Made by a program: the position numbers and the translations under genes
NCBI GenBank assembly: GCA_022562335.1
Contig: JADFPM010000046.1
Coordinates: 1 to 13,058 of the forward strand
From: Chloroflexota bacterium
GTDB taxonomy: Bacteria; Chloroflexota; Dehalococcoidia; Lucifugimonadales; UBA3495
Reading direction: 5' to 3'
DNA length: 13,058 nucleotides
Shown here: one piece after another, positions 1 to 5,785 of the stretch
Layout of the letters: each line of letters begins with the position of its first letter
Position numbering within the stretch: the stretch's first letter is position 1
Notes under the pieces: generated by a model
What the model was told of the DNA's origin: nothing
Database searches by the model: none
The model's input: only the letters and a program-made list of their open reading frames with translations

Positions 1-22
1 GTGGTCATACGCCTGCCCATGC

Positions 23-28
23 TATACT
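23..28 (+). promoter_or_regulatory. possible -10 element upstream of the SMP-30 gene
   Basis: TATACT at 23-28 matches the sigma70 -10 consensus at five of six bases. Its -35 partner would fall at the very edge of the window, where GTGGTC is a poor match, so the call rests on the -10 alone. It lies 64 bp ahead of the start codon of the first gene. Confidence 0.25.
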
Positions 29-45
29 GGCCCTCGACCCATCCA

Positions 46-72
46 CGACCCCCGCGACCCCCGCGACCCCCC
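46..72 (+). repeat. three tandem copies of a 9-bp C-rich unit
   Basis: CGACCCCCG is repeated three times head to tail (46-54, 55-63, 64-72; the last base of the third copy differs). The repeat sits in the untranslated leader between the possible -10 and the Shine-Dalgarno sequence of the first gene. No function is evident; it may be a slippage-prone leader. Confidence 0.6.
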
Positions 73-91
73 ACCAGGGAGGACGGCCAAG

Positions 92-982
92 ATGAGCTGG
101 AATTTTGAATTGGTGGCAGGTCCTTACGGAGGCACCACCGAAGGCCCGGTGTGGGACGGCCAAGCCCTGCTGTTCACCAACATTCCCAACAACCGTATCC
201 TGCGCTACGATCCCCAAACCGGCGAGACCACCGAGGTTTTCACCGGCACCAGCCGCACCAACGGGCTCTGCTACGATTCCCAGGGGAACCTTTACGGCTG
301 CCAGAGCGGAGGCAGGCGCATCGTCCGTTTTGAAAAAGACGGGACCACCATGACCTCGCTCCCCCACCAACTCGAGGGCAAGCGCCACAACAATCCCAAC
401 GACCTGGCGGTGGACAAGCAAGGCCGCATCTGGTTCACCGATCCCTTCAACGGCAGCGCCGGCGACCAGGAATTGGACCACATGTCGGTGCTGCGGCTGG
501 ACCCCAAGGCAGGGGGCCGGTGGGAGTTGAACCGGGCGACATTCGACGTTAGCCGCCCCAACGGCGTGTTGATATCCAGGGACCAGAAAACCCTGTACGT
601 GGCCCAGAGCGACTACTCTGAAGACAAACCCCGGGAGCTGCGGGCCTATCCCATCAACGACGACGGCAGTTTGGGGGAATATAAAACGCTGCATGCCTTC
701 GGCATCGACCACCAAGGAGTGCAGCGGGGCGTTGACGGGATGACCTTGGACGCCGACGGCAATATAGTCGTTTGCGCGGGTTGGGAGCAGAGCGGCCCCG
801 GCCCCATGATCTATGTTTTCGCTCCTTCTGGCCGGATCTTGGAAACCCACCCTCTGCGGGTGGACCGGCCCACCAATTGCTGCTTTGGCGACCCCGACAT
901 GCGCACCCTTTACGTCACCACCGGCGGCGGACACCTGTTCCGCGCCCGCACCGGCCTCACCGGCTGGATCATGTGGCCATGA
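92..982 (+). CDS. SMP-30/gluconolactonase-like sugar lactone hydrolase
   Basis: A 296-residue SMP-30/gluconolactonase/LRE-like six-bladed beta-propeller, the family that hydrolyses sugar or other lactones with one bound divalent metal. The expected metal ligands can be placed: Glu17 (TEGPVW), Asn157 (RPNGV) and Asp215 (GVDGMTLD). Asn103 (NPND) matches the substrate-site Asn, and the blades carry the usual D-x-x-G-N and LYV-type strands. Length is normal for the family. The ATG at 92 follows AGGGAGGA (76-83) with 8 nt spacing. There is no signal peptide, so a cytoplasmic enzyme is expected. The stop overlaps the next start as ATGA (979-982), so the crotonase gene is probably translationally coupled; together they suggest catabolism of a carboxylic acid or lactone substrate. 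Substrate cannot be read from sequence. Confidence 0.9.
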   Translation: MSWNFELVAGPYGGTTEGPVWDGQALLFTNIPNNRILRYDPQTGETTEVFTGTSRTNGLCYDSQGNLYGCQSGGRRIVRFEKDGTTMTSLPHQLEGKRHNNPNDLAVDKQGRIWFTDPFNGSAGDQELDHMSVLRLDPKAGGRWELNRATFDVSRPNGVLISRDQKTLYVAQSDYSEDKPRELRAYPINDDGSLGEYKTLHAFGIDHQGVQRGVDGMTLDADGNIVVCAGWEQSGPGPMIYVFAPSGRILETHPLRVDRPTNCCFGDPDMRTLYVTTGGGHLFRARTGLTGWIMWP

Positions 983-1779
983 CCAGCCACATCTTGGTGG
1001 AGCGAACGTTAGACGGCAAGGGGCCGGTGGCCACCGTAACCCTGAACCGGCCGCAACAGAGAAACGCCATCAGTTTCGCCATGTGGGGAGAGTTGTCTCA
1101 AATCCTGGCGGAGTTGGACGCCGACCGCGACGTAAGGGCGGTGGTGATCACCGGAGCCGGGGATGAGGCCTTCTCCGCGGGGGCGGACATCTCCGATTTT
1201 GAGGAGCATAGGTCGGATTCCAGCAAGGGCCGCCGGTACAACGACGCGGTCAACGGCCTGCTGGAAACCCTGGAAGGAATGGCCACACCCACCATTTCCA
1301 TGATCCGGGGATTCGCCGTGGGCGGCGGTTGCGAGGTGGCCATCGCCACCGACCTGCGCCTGGCCGCCGAGGGAAGCAGGTTTGGGATTCCGGTGGCGCG
1401 CCTGGGGATCTCCATCGGCCACCGGGAGATGAAGGGCCTTATCAACCTGGTGGGCAAGGGAAACGCCCTGTATATCTTGCTGTCGGGCAGGTTGGTGGAC
1501 GCCCAAGAGGCCAAAGACATGGGCTTGGTCAACCAGGTGCTGCCAACCGAACGCTTGGTGGAAGCCACCTATCGCCTGGCCGAAGAGATCGCCTCCCTGG
1601 CGCCCCTTTCACACCGGGCCAACAAGGAGACGTTGAAACAGGTGATGGCCAAACCCTCCCTCAGTGACCTGACTGCCGAGGAGGCCGATCTGCCCCTGAT
1701 CCAGTTCGATACGAAGGACTATCACGAAGGGTACCGGGCATTCCTGGAAAAGCGCCGCCCCGAGTTCGCCGGCGAGTAG
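979..1779 (+). CDS. enoyl-CoA hydratase/isomerase family (crotonase fold) protein
   Basis: A 266-residue crotonase-superfamily protein acting on acyl-CoA thioesters. Start ATG 979 overlaps the stop of the lactonase gene by 4 nt; reading further upstream would run through that gene in another frame. Family marks visible: N-R-P near 23-25, the oxyanion-hole segment F-S-A-G-A-D-I (65-71), and G-G-G-C-E at 115-119 with the first catalytic Glu (Glu119). The second catalytic Glu of classical hydratases, in F-G-x-P-E-x-x-L-G, is Val139 here (F-G-I-P-V-A-R-L-G), and the usual P-G-x-G-G-x-Q after it is replaced by I-S-I-G-H-R-E-M. It may therefore catalyse an isomerase, hydrolase or other crotonase reaction rather than simple hydration. 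Length is normal. The fold is certain; the reaction is not. Confidence 0.9.
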   Translation: MTSHILVERTLDGKGPVATVTLNRPQQRNAISFAMWGELSQILAELDADRDVRAVVITGAGDEAFSAGADISDFEEHRSDSSKGRRYNDAVNGLLETLEGMATPTISMIRGFAVGGGCEVAIATDLRLAAEGSRFGIPVARLGISIGHREMKGLINLVGKGNALYILLSGRLVDAQEAKDMGLVNQVLPTERLVEATYRLAEEIASLAPLSHRANKETLKQVMAKPSLSDLTAEEADLPLIQFDTKDYHEGYRAFLEKRRPEFAGE

Positions 1780-1801
1780 CCGGTCCACCGGCAGGTCCGA
1801 A

Positions 1802-2539
1802 TTGGCGACAAAAAGCAAAAGGATGCGGGCCGACCGCCTGATGGCCGAGCAGGGACTGGCCGAGAGCCGCGAGCAAGCCCAGGTACTGATCATGGAAGGG
1901 CTGGTGTTCACTCGGAACGGCCGGGTCCTGAAGCCCAGTTCTCTTTTGCCGCCGGGCGATGCTATAGAGGTCAAGGGCCGCCTGCCCTACGTCGGCCGGG
2001 GCGGCGTCAAGCTGGCCCATGCTCTGGATGCCTTCGGGGTGAACGTGGACGGTTTCGTTGCCCTGGACGTGGGGGCGTCCACCGGCGGGTTCACCGACTG
2101 CCTGTTGCAACGCGGGGCGGCGAAGGTTTACGCCCTGGACGTGGGCCACGGACAGTTGGATTACCGCCTGCGGAACGATCCCAGGGTGGAGGTGATGGAG
2201 AAGGTCAACGCCCGGCATCCTTTTGAGATCGGGTTGCCGGTGGACCTGGCGGTGATCGACGTATCATTCATCTCGTTGACCATGGTGATCCCCAACGCGG
2301 TGGAGCACCTCAAAAGCGGGTGTTACCTCGTCGCGCTGGTCAAACCCCAGTTTGAGGCTAAGAGGGATGAGGCCGGCCGGGGCGGAGTGATCAAAGACCC
2401 CCAGGTACATGCCAGGGTTTTAGGCAGGATGGTCAACTGGGTGGTGGGCCATAAGCTGAGATTGCGCGATATCTGCGCCTCTCCTATCCTGGGAGACGCG
2501 GGCAACCGGGAATTCTTCATGCTGTTGCAAAAGCCGTGA
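1802..2539 (+). CDS. tlyA: TlyA family 16S/23S rRNA (cytidine-2'-O)-methyltransferase
   Basis: A 245-residue TlyA: N-terminal S4 RNA-binding domain (about residues 8-65; AESREQAQVLI, GLV) followed by an FtsJ/RrmJ-like SAM-dependent methyltransferase. The SAM motif is D89-V-G-A-S-T-G-G-F-T-D. The catalytic tetrad of the family can be placed as Lys70 (RGGVKL), Asp153 (IDVSFIS), Lys181 (LVKPQFEA) and Glu237 (GNREFF). In characterised homologues it 2'-O-methylates C1409 of 16S and C1920 of 23S rRNA, and its loss gives capreomycin resistance in mycobacteria. I chose the TTG at 1802, which keeps the basic N-terminal extension; ATG 1823 (residue 8) is a possible alternative but has GG directly abutting it. 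The gene starts 22 bp after the crotonase gene and is probably co-transcribed with it. Confidence 0.95.
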   Translation: MATKSKRMRADRLMAEQGLAESREQAQVLIMEGLVFTRNGRVLKPSSLLPPGDAIEVKGRLPYVGRGGVKLAHALDAFGVNVDGFVALDVGASTGGFTDCLLQRGAAKVYALDVGHGQLDYRLRNDPRVEVMEKVNARHPFEIGLPVDLAVIDVSFISLTMVIPNAVEHLKSGCYLVALVKPQFEAKRDEAGRGGVIKDPQVHARVLGRMVNWVVGHKLRLRDICASPILGDAGNREFFMLLQKP

Positions 2540-2545
2540 CCTTTC

Positions 2546-2570
2546 CAGCGCCGGGGTTGGCCCGGCGTTG
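2546..2570 (+). terminator. GC-rich hairpin after tlyA, likely terminator
   Basis: CAGCGCCGGG (2546-2555), loop GTTGG (2556-2560) and CCCGGCGTTG (2561-2570) form a 10-bp stem with one G-U pair, beginning 6 bp after the tlyA stop. A T-rich stretch (GATTTTGAATATTTC) follows only after 8 nt, so a classical U-tract is weak. The position suits termination of the first operon. Confidence 0.5.
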
Positions 2571-2619
2571 CCGGACGTGATTTTGAATATTTCTCAACGA
2601 GGTCTGTCCCAAATGGACC

Positions 2620-2712
2620 ATCCTTCGACAGGCTCAGGACGAACGGGCGGAGAGAACCGTCTCCGTTCGCGGCGAGCCCTTCGTCCGCCCCAGGCGGATC
2701 AGGACAGGCTTG
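2620..2712. repeat. dispersed intergenic repeat of the 'TTCGACAGGCTCAGGACGAAC' type, partly decayed
   Basis: The stretch TCCTTCGACAGGCTCAGGAC (2621-2640), continuing into GAACGG, is a core I recognise as a widespread dispersed repeat in environmental genomes. It is often mistranslated on the opposite strand as a V-L-S-L-S-K-D-G peptide, and that peptide is readable here. Internal secondary structure is visible: GAACGG (2641-2646) with CCGTTC (2663-2668), GGAGA (2649-2653) with TCTCC (2660-2664), and CCGCC (2685-2689) with GGCGG (2693-2697). A second, degenerate copy of the core (CAGGACAGGCTTG) follows at about 2700-2712. It lies between tlyA and the pncC-like gene and carries no gene. Confidence 0.65.
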
Positions 2713-2738
2713 CCGAATCATATTTCGATAAAGATACT
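2710..2738 (+). promoter_or_regulatory. possible sigma70 promoter for the pncC-like gene
   Basis: TTGCCG (2710-2715) and GATACT (2733-2738) each match the -35/-10 consensus at four of six bases with a 17-bp spacer, in an AT-rich patch 31 bp before the start codon. It begins at the edge of the dispersed repeat. Confidence 0.35.
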
Positions 2739-2769
2739 TACTGGTTAATAATCATAAAGGAAGAAGGAT

Positions 2770-3243
2770 ATGGACGTAGCTGACGTGGCTAAAATGCTGA
2801 CGGAACAGGGGAAAACGGTTTCGGTGGCCGAGGCATGCACCTGCGGTCTGGTGGGGTATATGCTGGGCACGGTGCCCGGCAGCTCCCGATACTTCCCCGG
2901 CGGCGTGATCGCCTACACCGGAGGATTGAAACAGAAGGTATTGGGCGTGCCCGACGCCGTCATCGACGCCCACGGCACCGTCAGCGAAGAGACCGCCATG
3001 GCCATGGCCAAGGGTGTCCGTGAGCTAACCAACACCGATTTTGCCATCTCCACCACCGGAGTCACCGGCCCTGCCGGCGGCCATTCCGGCCTGCCCATTG
3101 GCACGTTTTGGATCGGTCTGTCGGTCAAGGATGGGGAGGACTCGGCCGTGGAGATCCAGGTTGGCAGCGACCGGGACGGCAACAAACACGGCGCGGCCCA
3201 GGCGGCCATAGATCTGTTGGGACGCCATCTGCAAGGCGCGTAA
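2770..3243 (+). CDS. PncC/CinA C-terminal family protein with altered active site
   Basis: A 157-residue stand-alone CinA C-terminal domain (nicotinamide-nucleotide amidohydrolase family), whose active members convert NMN to nicotinate mononucleotide and ammonia in the pyridine nucleotide cycle. Family marks: G-S-S-x-Y-F-P-G-G-V-I-A-Y (38-49), L-G-V-P (58-61), T-G-V-T-G-P-A-G-G (96-104) and P-I-G-T-F-W-I (109-115). The usual E-S-C-T-G-G segment reads E21-A-C-T-C-G26, so the catalytic Ser is Ala22 and the first Gly is Cys25. The partner lysine appears retained as Lys54. Start ATG 2770 has an excellent purine-rich Shine-Dalgarno (AAGGAAGAAGG, 2757-2767). The protein may be an inactive or re-purposed homologue, or use a nearby Cys. 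It is followed 17 bp later by a small membrane protein gene. Confidence 0.88.
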   Translation: MDVADVAKMLTEQGKTVSVAEACTCGLVGYMLGTVPGSSRYFPGGVIAYTGGLKQKVLGVPDAVIDAHGTVSEETAMAMAKGVRELTNTDFAISTTGVTGPAGGHSGLPIGTFWIGLSVKDGEDSAVEIQVGSDRDGNKHGAAQAAIDLLGRHLQGA

Positions 3244-3260
3244 CCGGGTGGGAGGCAAGA

Positions 3261-3491
3261 TTGTTAACCGTCTTTGGCAGCATCGCCGTGAGTATCATGT
3301 TCCTGTCCTATTGGCTGGAACACCGGTCCAAATGGATGGTCCTGATCTTTGCCGCCGGTTCCGCCCTTACCTCCCTGTATAGCGGGCTGGCCGGGGTCTA
3401 CCCCATAACCGTTATCGAGGCTTTGTGGGCCGCCGTGGCGTTGCAACGTTTCGTGAGCCGTCACCGGGAACAGGCATCTTTGGCGGGTTGA
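3261..3491 (+). CDS. small integral membrane protein, unknown function
   Basis: A 76-residue protein starting at TTG 3261, chosen because GGAGG (3251-3255) lies 5 nt ahead and no ATG upstream fits as well. It is almost entirely hydrophobic: one helix at about residues 3-19 (VFGSIAVSIMFLSYWL), a short basic link (EHRSK), a second at about 25-45, and a third at about 48-65 (PITVIEALWAAVALQRF). The C-terminus is polar and basic. No enzymatic motif is seen. It follows the pncC-like gene by 17 bp and is probably its operon partner. Small three-helix proteins of this kind are common as conserved hypotheticals; I assign no function. Confidence 0.75.
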   Translation: MLTVFGSIAVSIMFLSYWLEHRSKWMVLIFAAGSALTSLYSGLAGVYPITVIEALWAAVALQRFVSRHREQASLAG

Positions 3492-3506
3492 CCGGGGGCC
3501 GGTTAA
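3488..3506 (+). terminator. hairpin overlapping the stop of the small membrane protein gene
   Basis: TTGACCGG (3488-3495), loop GGG and CCGGTTAA (3499-3506) form an 8-bp stem with one G-U pair starting inside the last codons of the gene. No U-tract follows, so termination is only possible, not shown. It separates this operon from the metal operon. Confidence 0.3.
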
Positions 3507-3656
3507 GCAAGGTTTCCGCGCGGGTAAACGGTCGGGAATCAAATGGCCAGCGGGCAGCATTAACGCGATTCGTCGATTCGGCGGCTCCTGCCCTTGGGCA
3601 GAAGCTCGCTCCACCGGCCCTTCCGCAGTCTCACCGCCCTCTCCCACGACAGATCC

Positions 3657-3685
3657 TTGACAGGCACTGTTCCAAGAGTTAATAT
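3657..3685 (+). promoter_or_regulatory. sigma70 promoter of the mercury operon
   Basis: A perfect -35 hexamer TTGACA (3657-3662) is followed after 17 bp by TAATAT (3680-3685); an overlapping TATACT (3683-3688) gives a better -10 but 20-bp spacing. Transcription would start a few bases ahead of the regulator's Shine-Dalgarno, inside the candidate operator. Confidence 0.6.
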
Positions 3686-3686
3686 A

Positions 3687-3704
3687 CTCATATCCGTATT
3701 TGAG
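3687..3704 (+). promoter_or_regulatory. candidate ArsR-type operator
   Basis: CTCATATCCGTATTTGAG is an imperfect palindrome (14 of 18 positions agree with its reverse complement), rich in ATA/TAT as ArsR/SmtB operators are. It lies immediately downstream of the -10 and runs into the GAGG Shine-Dalgarno of the regulator gene, so bound repressor would block transcription initiation of its own operon. Confidence 0.5.
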
Positions 3705-3711
3705 GATGTCG

Positions 3712-4065
3712 ATGCTTCAAGAGTTGATCGTAAGCCCAACCAATGATGGCGATGGCGCCCAGCTAGCCGCCAAATTCTTCCGGGGATTGGGGGACCCAAC
3801 CCGCATCAAAATCCTTCAGATACTGTTGGACCAAGGAGACAAGAACGTCACCGAACTAGTGGAATTATTGGGTTCCCCTCAGGGCCGGGTTTCCAGCCAC
3901 CTGGCCTGCCTGAGGGGCTGTGGTTATGCTCTCCCCTACCGAAACGGTAAGAACGTCTACTACACCATCGGCGATCCCAGGGTAAGGGAGATCCTACAAC
4001 TGGCGCGACAGATTCTTGCAGACAATGCCCATCGGGTTCTCGCTTGCGAGATCATCAGTCAATAG
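3712..4065 (+). CDS. ArsR/SmtB family metal-sensing repressor, CmtR-like Cys site
   Basis: A 117-residue ArsR/SmtB winged-helix repressor. The DNA-binding core runs from about residue 16 to 95 (F-F-R-G-L-G-D-P-T-R-I-K-I-L at 22-35; helix-turn-helix around 46-70; beta-wing R-N-G-K-N-V-Y-Y-T at 77-85). Metal ligands are suggested by Cys66 and Cys70 (A-C-L-R-G-C-G) in the recognition helix and Cys112 near the C-terminus. This is the arrangement of the Cys57/Cys61/Cys102 site of mycobacterial CmtR, a Cd/Pb sensor; with merA downstream, Hg(II) is the likely inducer here. I chose ATG 3712 because GAGG (3702-3705) lies 6 nt ahead; TTG 3700 and ATG 3706 are in frame but badly spaced. First gene of the operon, 13 bp before the glutaredoxin gene. 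Confidence 0.9.
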   Translation: MLQELIVSPTNDGDGAQLAAKFFRGLGDPTRIKILQILLDQGDKNVTELVELLGSPQGRVSSHLACLRGCGYALPYRNGKNVYYTIGDPRVREILQLARQILADNAHRVLACEIISQ

Positions 4066-4078
4066 GAGTTGCCCTAAT

Positions 4079-4330
4079 TTGAATAGCGAGATCGTGCTTT
4101 TCGCCCAGGCCGGAGGTTGACACTTTTGCGATCAAGCGGAAGAGTTTCTTTCACAAAAGGGAGTCTCCTTCGTAAAAAGGGATATCCTCAGCGACCCGGC
4201 AGCGATGGCTGACCTCATCGCGATCGGGTTCATGACCACCCCGGTCATAGTGGTAGACGGGGAGGTCGTCATCGGATTTGACCGCGAGAGGCTGGAGAGT
4301 CTGCTGGCTGGCAGACAGATGCAATTATGA
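4079..4330 (+). CDS. selenocysteine-containing glutaredoxin-like protein (U-x-x-C)
   Basis: Read with TGA 4118-4120 as selenocysteine, 4079-4330 encodes 83 residues of glutaredoxin/NrdH fold: strand E-I-V-L-F at the N-terminus, active site Sec14-H-F-Cys17 where glutaredoxins have C-x-x-C, helix DQAEEFLSQKG, strand VSFVKRDI, cis-proline segment T-T-P-V-I-V-V-D-G-E, then V-I-G-F-D-R-E-R-L-E-S-L-L. The fold continues without a break after the TGA and ends as ATGA overlapping the merA start (4327-4330). TTG 4079 is preferred because AGGAG (4064-4068) lies 10 nt ahead; in-frame ATG 4025 inside arsR is an alternative. A SECIS-like hairpin follows the TGA. Likely role (inference): cytoplasmic selenol/thiol carrier of Hg(II), or reductant, feeding MerA, which lacks its own metal-binding domain. 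Ordinary gene calling would miss or truncate it. Confidence 0.88.
4118..4120 (+). other. selenocysteine codon (TGA) in the glutaredoxin gene
   Basis: In-frame TGA at codon 14, exactly at the first cysteine position of the glutaredoxin C-x-x-C motif; the resolving Cys17 (TGC 4127-4129) is intact and the frame stays open for 69 further codons of clear glutaredoxin sequence. Confidence 0.85.
4123..4159 (+). promoter_or_regulatory. SECIS-like hairpin of the glutaredoxin gene
   Basis: Lower stem CTTTTG (4123-4128) with CAAAAG (4154-4159), an asymmetric internal loop, then upper stem GGAAGA (4138-4143) with TCTTTC (4147-4152, one G-U) and apical loop GTT. The loop starts with G and begins 23 nt after the TGA, within the range (about 16-37 nt) known for bacterial SECIS elements. 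A competing 7-bp stem (4123-4129 with 4136-4142) is possible but its loop would be too close to the TGA. Confidence 0.55.
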
Positions 4331-5781
4331 GCATAGATGATGGCGACGCCTTTGATCTCATCATTATCGGTGGAGGCGCTGCTGCATTTGCCGCCGCCAC
4401 CAAGGCCAGCGATTTGGGCAAATCGGCCCTGATGATCAACAGTGGACTACCCATCGGCGGGACCTGCGTCAACGTGGGTTGCATGCCTACCAAGACTTTA
4501 TTGGCCATAGGTGACGAGCTCTTTTACGGCCAACACTCCCGCTTTGACGCGTTAAGAAATGGCCGTAAGCCGTCCTTTGACTTCGCCACCGCCATTCGGG
4601 AAAAGGACGATATCGTCGCCACGGCTCGCCAGAGCAACTATATCAACGTGGTCGATGCCTTGGCAGGCGTCAGCTTCTTGGAGGGAAGGGCTAGGTTTAT
4701 CTCCGCGGACAAGGTGCAAGTGAACGGGCATGATTTTTCCGCAGGCAAGTTCGTCATCGCCACCGGATCCACTACGAAGCAGCTTGCCGTCCCCGGCTTT
4801 GACAGCACAAACTGCCTGACCAACGTTACGGCTTTGCAGCTGGAAAAACTGCCCGAGTCCATGATTGTCACCGGAGGCGGACCGCTGGGCCTGGAATTTG
4901 CCCAGATGTTCTCTCACTTCGGCACCCGGGTCACCGTGCTGGAGGCCATGGACCGGCTACTACCCAGCCATGAGCCCGAGATTTCCATGGAAATACAGCG
5001 GGCGTTGGAAGAGGAAGGTATTAGATTTAGGACCGGCGTCACTATCGAGGGCCTGCGCGAGGAAGATGGCCGGAAAGTGGTGACCATCCGCAGTGGCCGG
5101 GGTGCCCGGCGGCGGCGCTCCCTGGCTACCGAGACTGAGGAGCTAGCCGCCGATGATGTGTGCCTTCTGTCTGCCGGCATCCAAGCCAACACCGGCGACC
5201 TGGGACTGGGAACGGTGGGGGTGGCCGTCGGACCCAACGGCTTCGTGCAGGTCAACCAGGACTACCGCACGGACAGTCCCAATATTTTCGCCGCCGGTGA
5301 TTGCGTTGGGCGGATGGCTCTGGAAACGGTTGCCGCCAAAGAAGGTTCCCTGGCGGCGGAGAATGCATTGACCGGATCCCATAAGTCGATCAATTACGAA
5401 CACGTACCCAGCGCCGTGTTCACCAATCCCCAGGTGGCCAGCGTGGGGCTCACCGAGGAAGAGGAGATGCGGCGCTTCAACGCCTGCGCCTGTAGAATCA
5501 TTTACATGGACTCGGTTCCCAAAGCCGCCGTCATCAAAGAAACCCGCGGCGTCTTCAAGATGGTGATACACCCTGAAAATTCTACGATCCTGGGTGTTCA
5601 CATCGTCTCGCCCAGCGCGGCAGACCTGATCCACGAAGCGACACTGGCGGTGAAATTCGGCCTGACGGTGGACGATATTATCGACACGTTGCACGTGTTC
5701 CCAACCCTGAGCGAAGGCATCAAGCGGGTGGCCCAGGCTTTTACCCGGGACATATCGGCGATGGCCTGCTGTGTGGAGTAG
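4327..5781 (+). CDS. merA: mercuric(II) reductase, core form without N-terminal metal-binding domain
   Basis: A 484-residue flavoprotein disulfide reductase that reduces Hg(II) to Hg(0) with NADPH in the cytoplasm. Visible: FAD-binding G15-G-G-A-A-A-F; redox pair Cys47/Cys52 in G-G-T-C-V-N-V-G-C-M-P-T-K, the form typical of MerA; NAD(P)H-binding G-G-G-P-L-G-L-E (183-190); second FAD motif A-A-G-D-C (322-326); dimerisation domain after about 360; and the hallmark C-terminal vicinal cysteines Cys481-Cys482 that hand Hg(II) to the active site of the partner subunit. The N-terminal HMA (NmerA) domain is absent. The active-site Tyr of P-Y-L-T-M in well-studied MerAs appears as Phe458 in H-V-F-P-T-L-S-E-G. 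A basic R-G-A-R-R-R-R insert lies at 258-264. ATG 4327 overlaps the glutaredoxin stop; the MerT-like gene follows after 4 bp. Both cysteine pairs are ordinary Cys codons. Confidence 0.93.
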   Translation: MSIDDGDAFDLIIIGGGAAAFAAATKASDLGKSALMINSGLPIGGTCVNVGCMPTKTLLAIGDELFYGQHSRFDALRNGRKPSFDFATAIREKDDIVATARQSNYINVVDALAGVSFLEGRARFISADKVQVNGHDFSAGKFVIATGSTTKQLAVPGFDSTNCLTNVTALQLEKLPESMIVTGGGPLGLEFAQMFSHFGTRVTVLEAMDRLLPSHEPEISMEIQRALEEEGIRFRTGVTIEGLREEDGRKVVTIRSGRGARRRRSLATETEELAADDVCLLSAGIQANTGDLGLGTVGVAVGPNGFVQVNQDYRTDSPNIFAAGDCVGRMALETVAAKEGSLAAENALTGSHKSINYEHVPSAVFTNPQVASVGLTEEEEMRRFNACACRIIYMDSVPKAAVIKETRGVFKMVIHPENSTILGVHIVSPSAADLIHEATLAVKFGLTVDDIIDTLHVFPTLSEGIKRVAQAFTRDISAMACCVE

Positions 5782-5785
5782 CAAT

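Noticed and set aside
5..934. Long open frame on the minus strand opposite the SMP-30 gene
   Set aside because: Composition is that of a GC-rich shadow frame with no recognisable domain; the plus strand encodes a clear SMP-30 propeller with its metal ligands.
2323..2721. Minus-strand open frame containing a V-L-S-L-S-K-D-G peptide
   Set aside because: It runs through the end of tlyA and the dispersed repeat; the peptide is a known spurious translation of such repeats.
3560..3691. Short minus-strand frame divergent from arsR (about 43 codons)
   Set aside because: Starts inside the arsR promoter with no clear Shine-Dalgarno and shows no family similarity I can recognise; kept out as unsupported.
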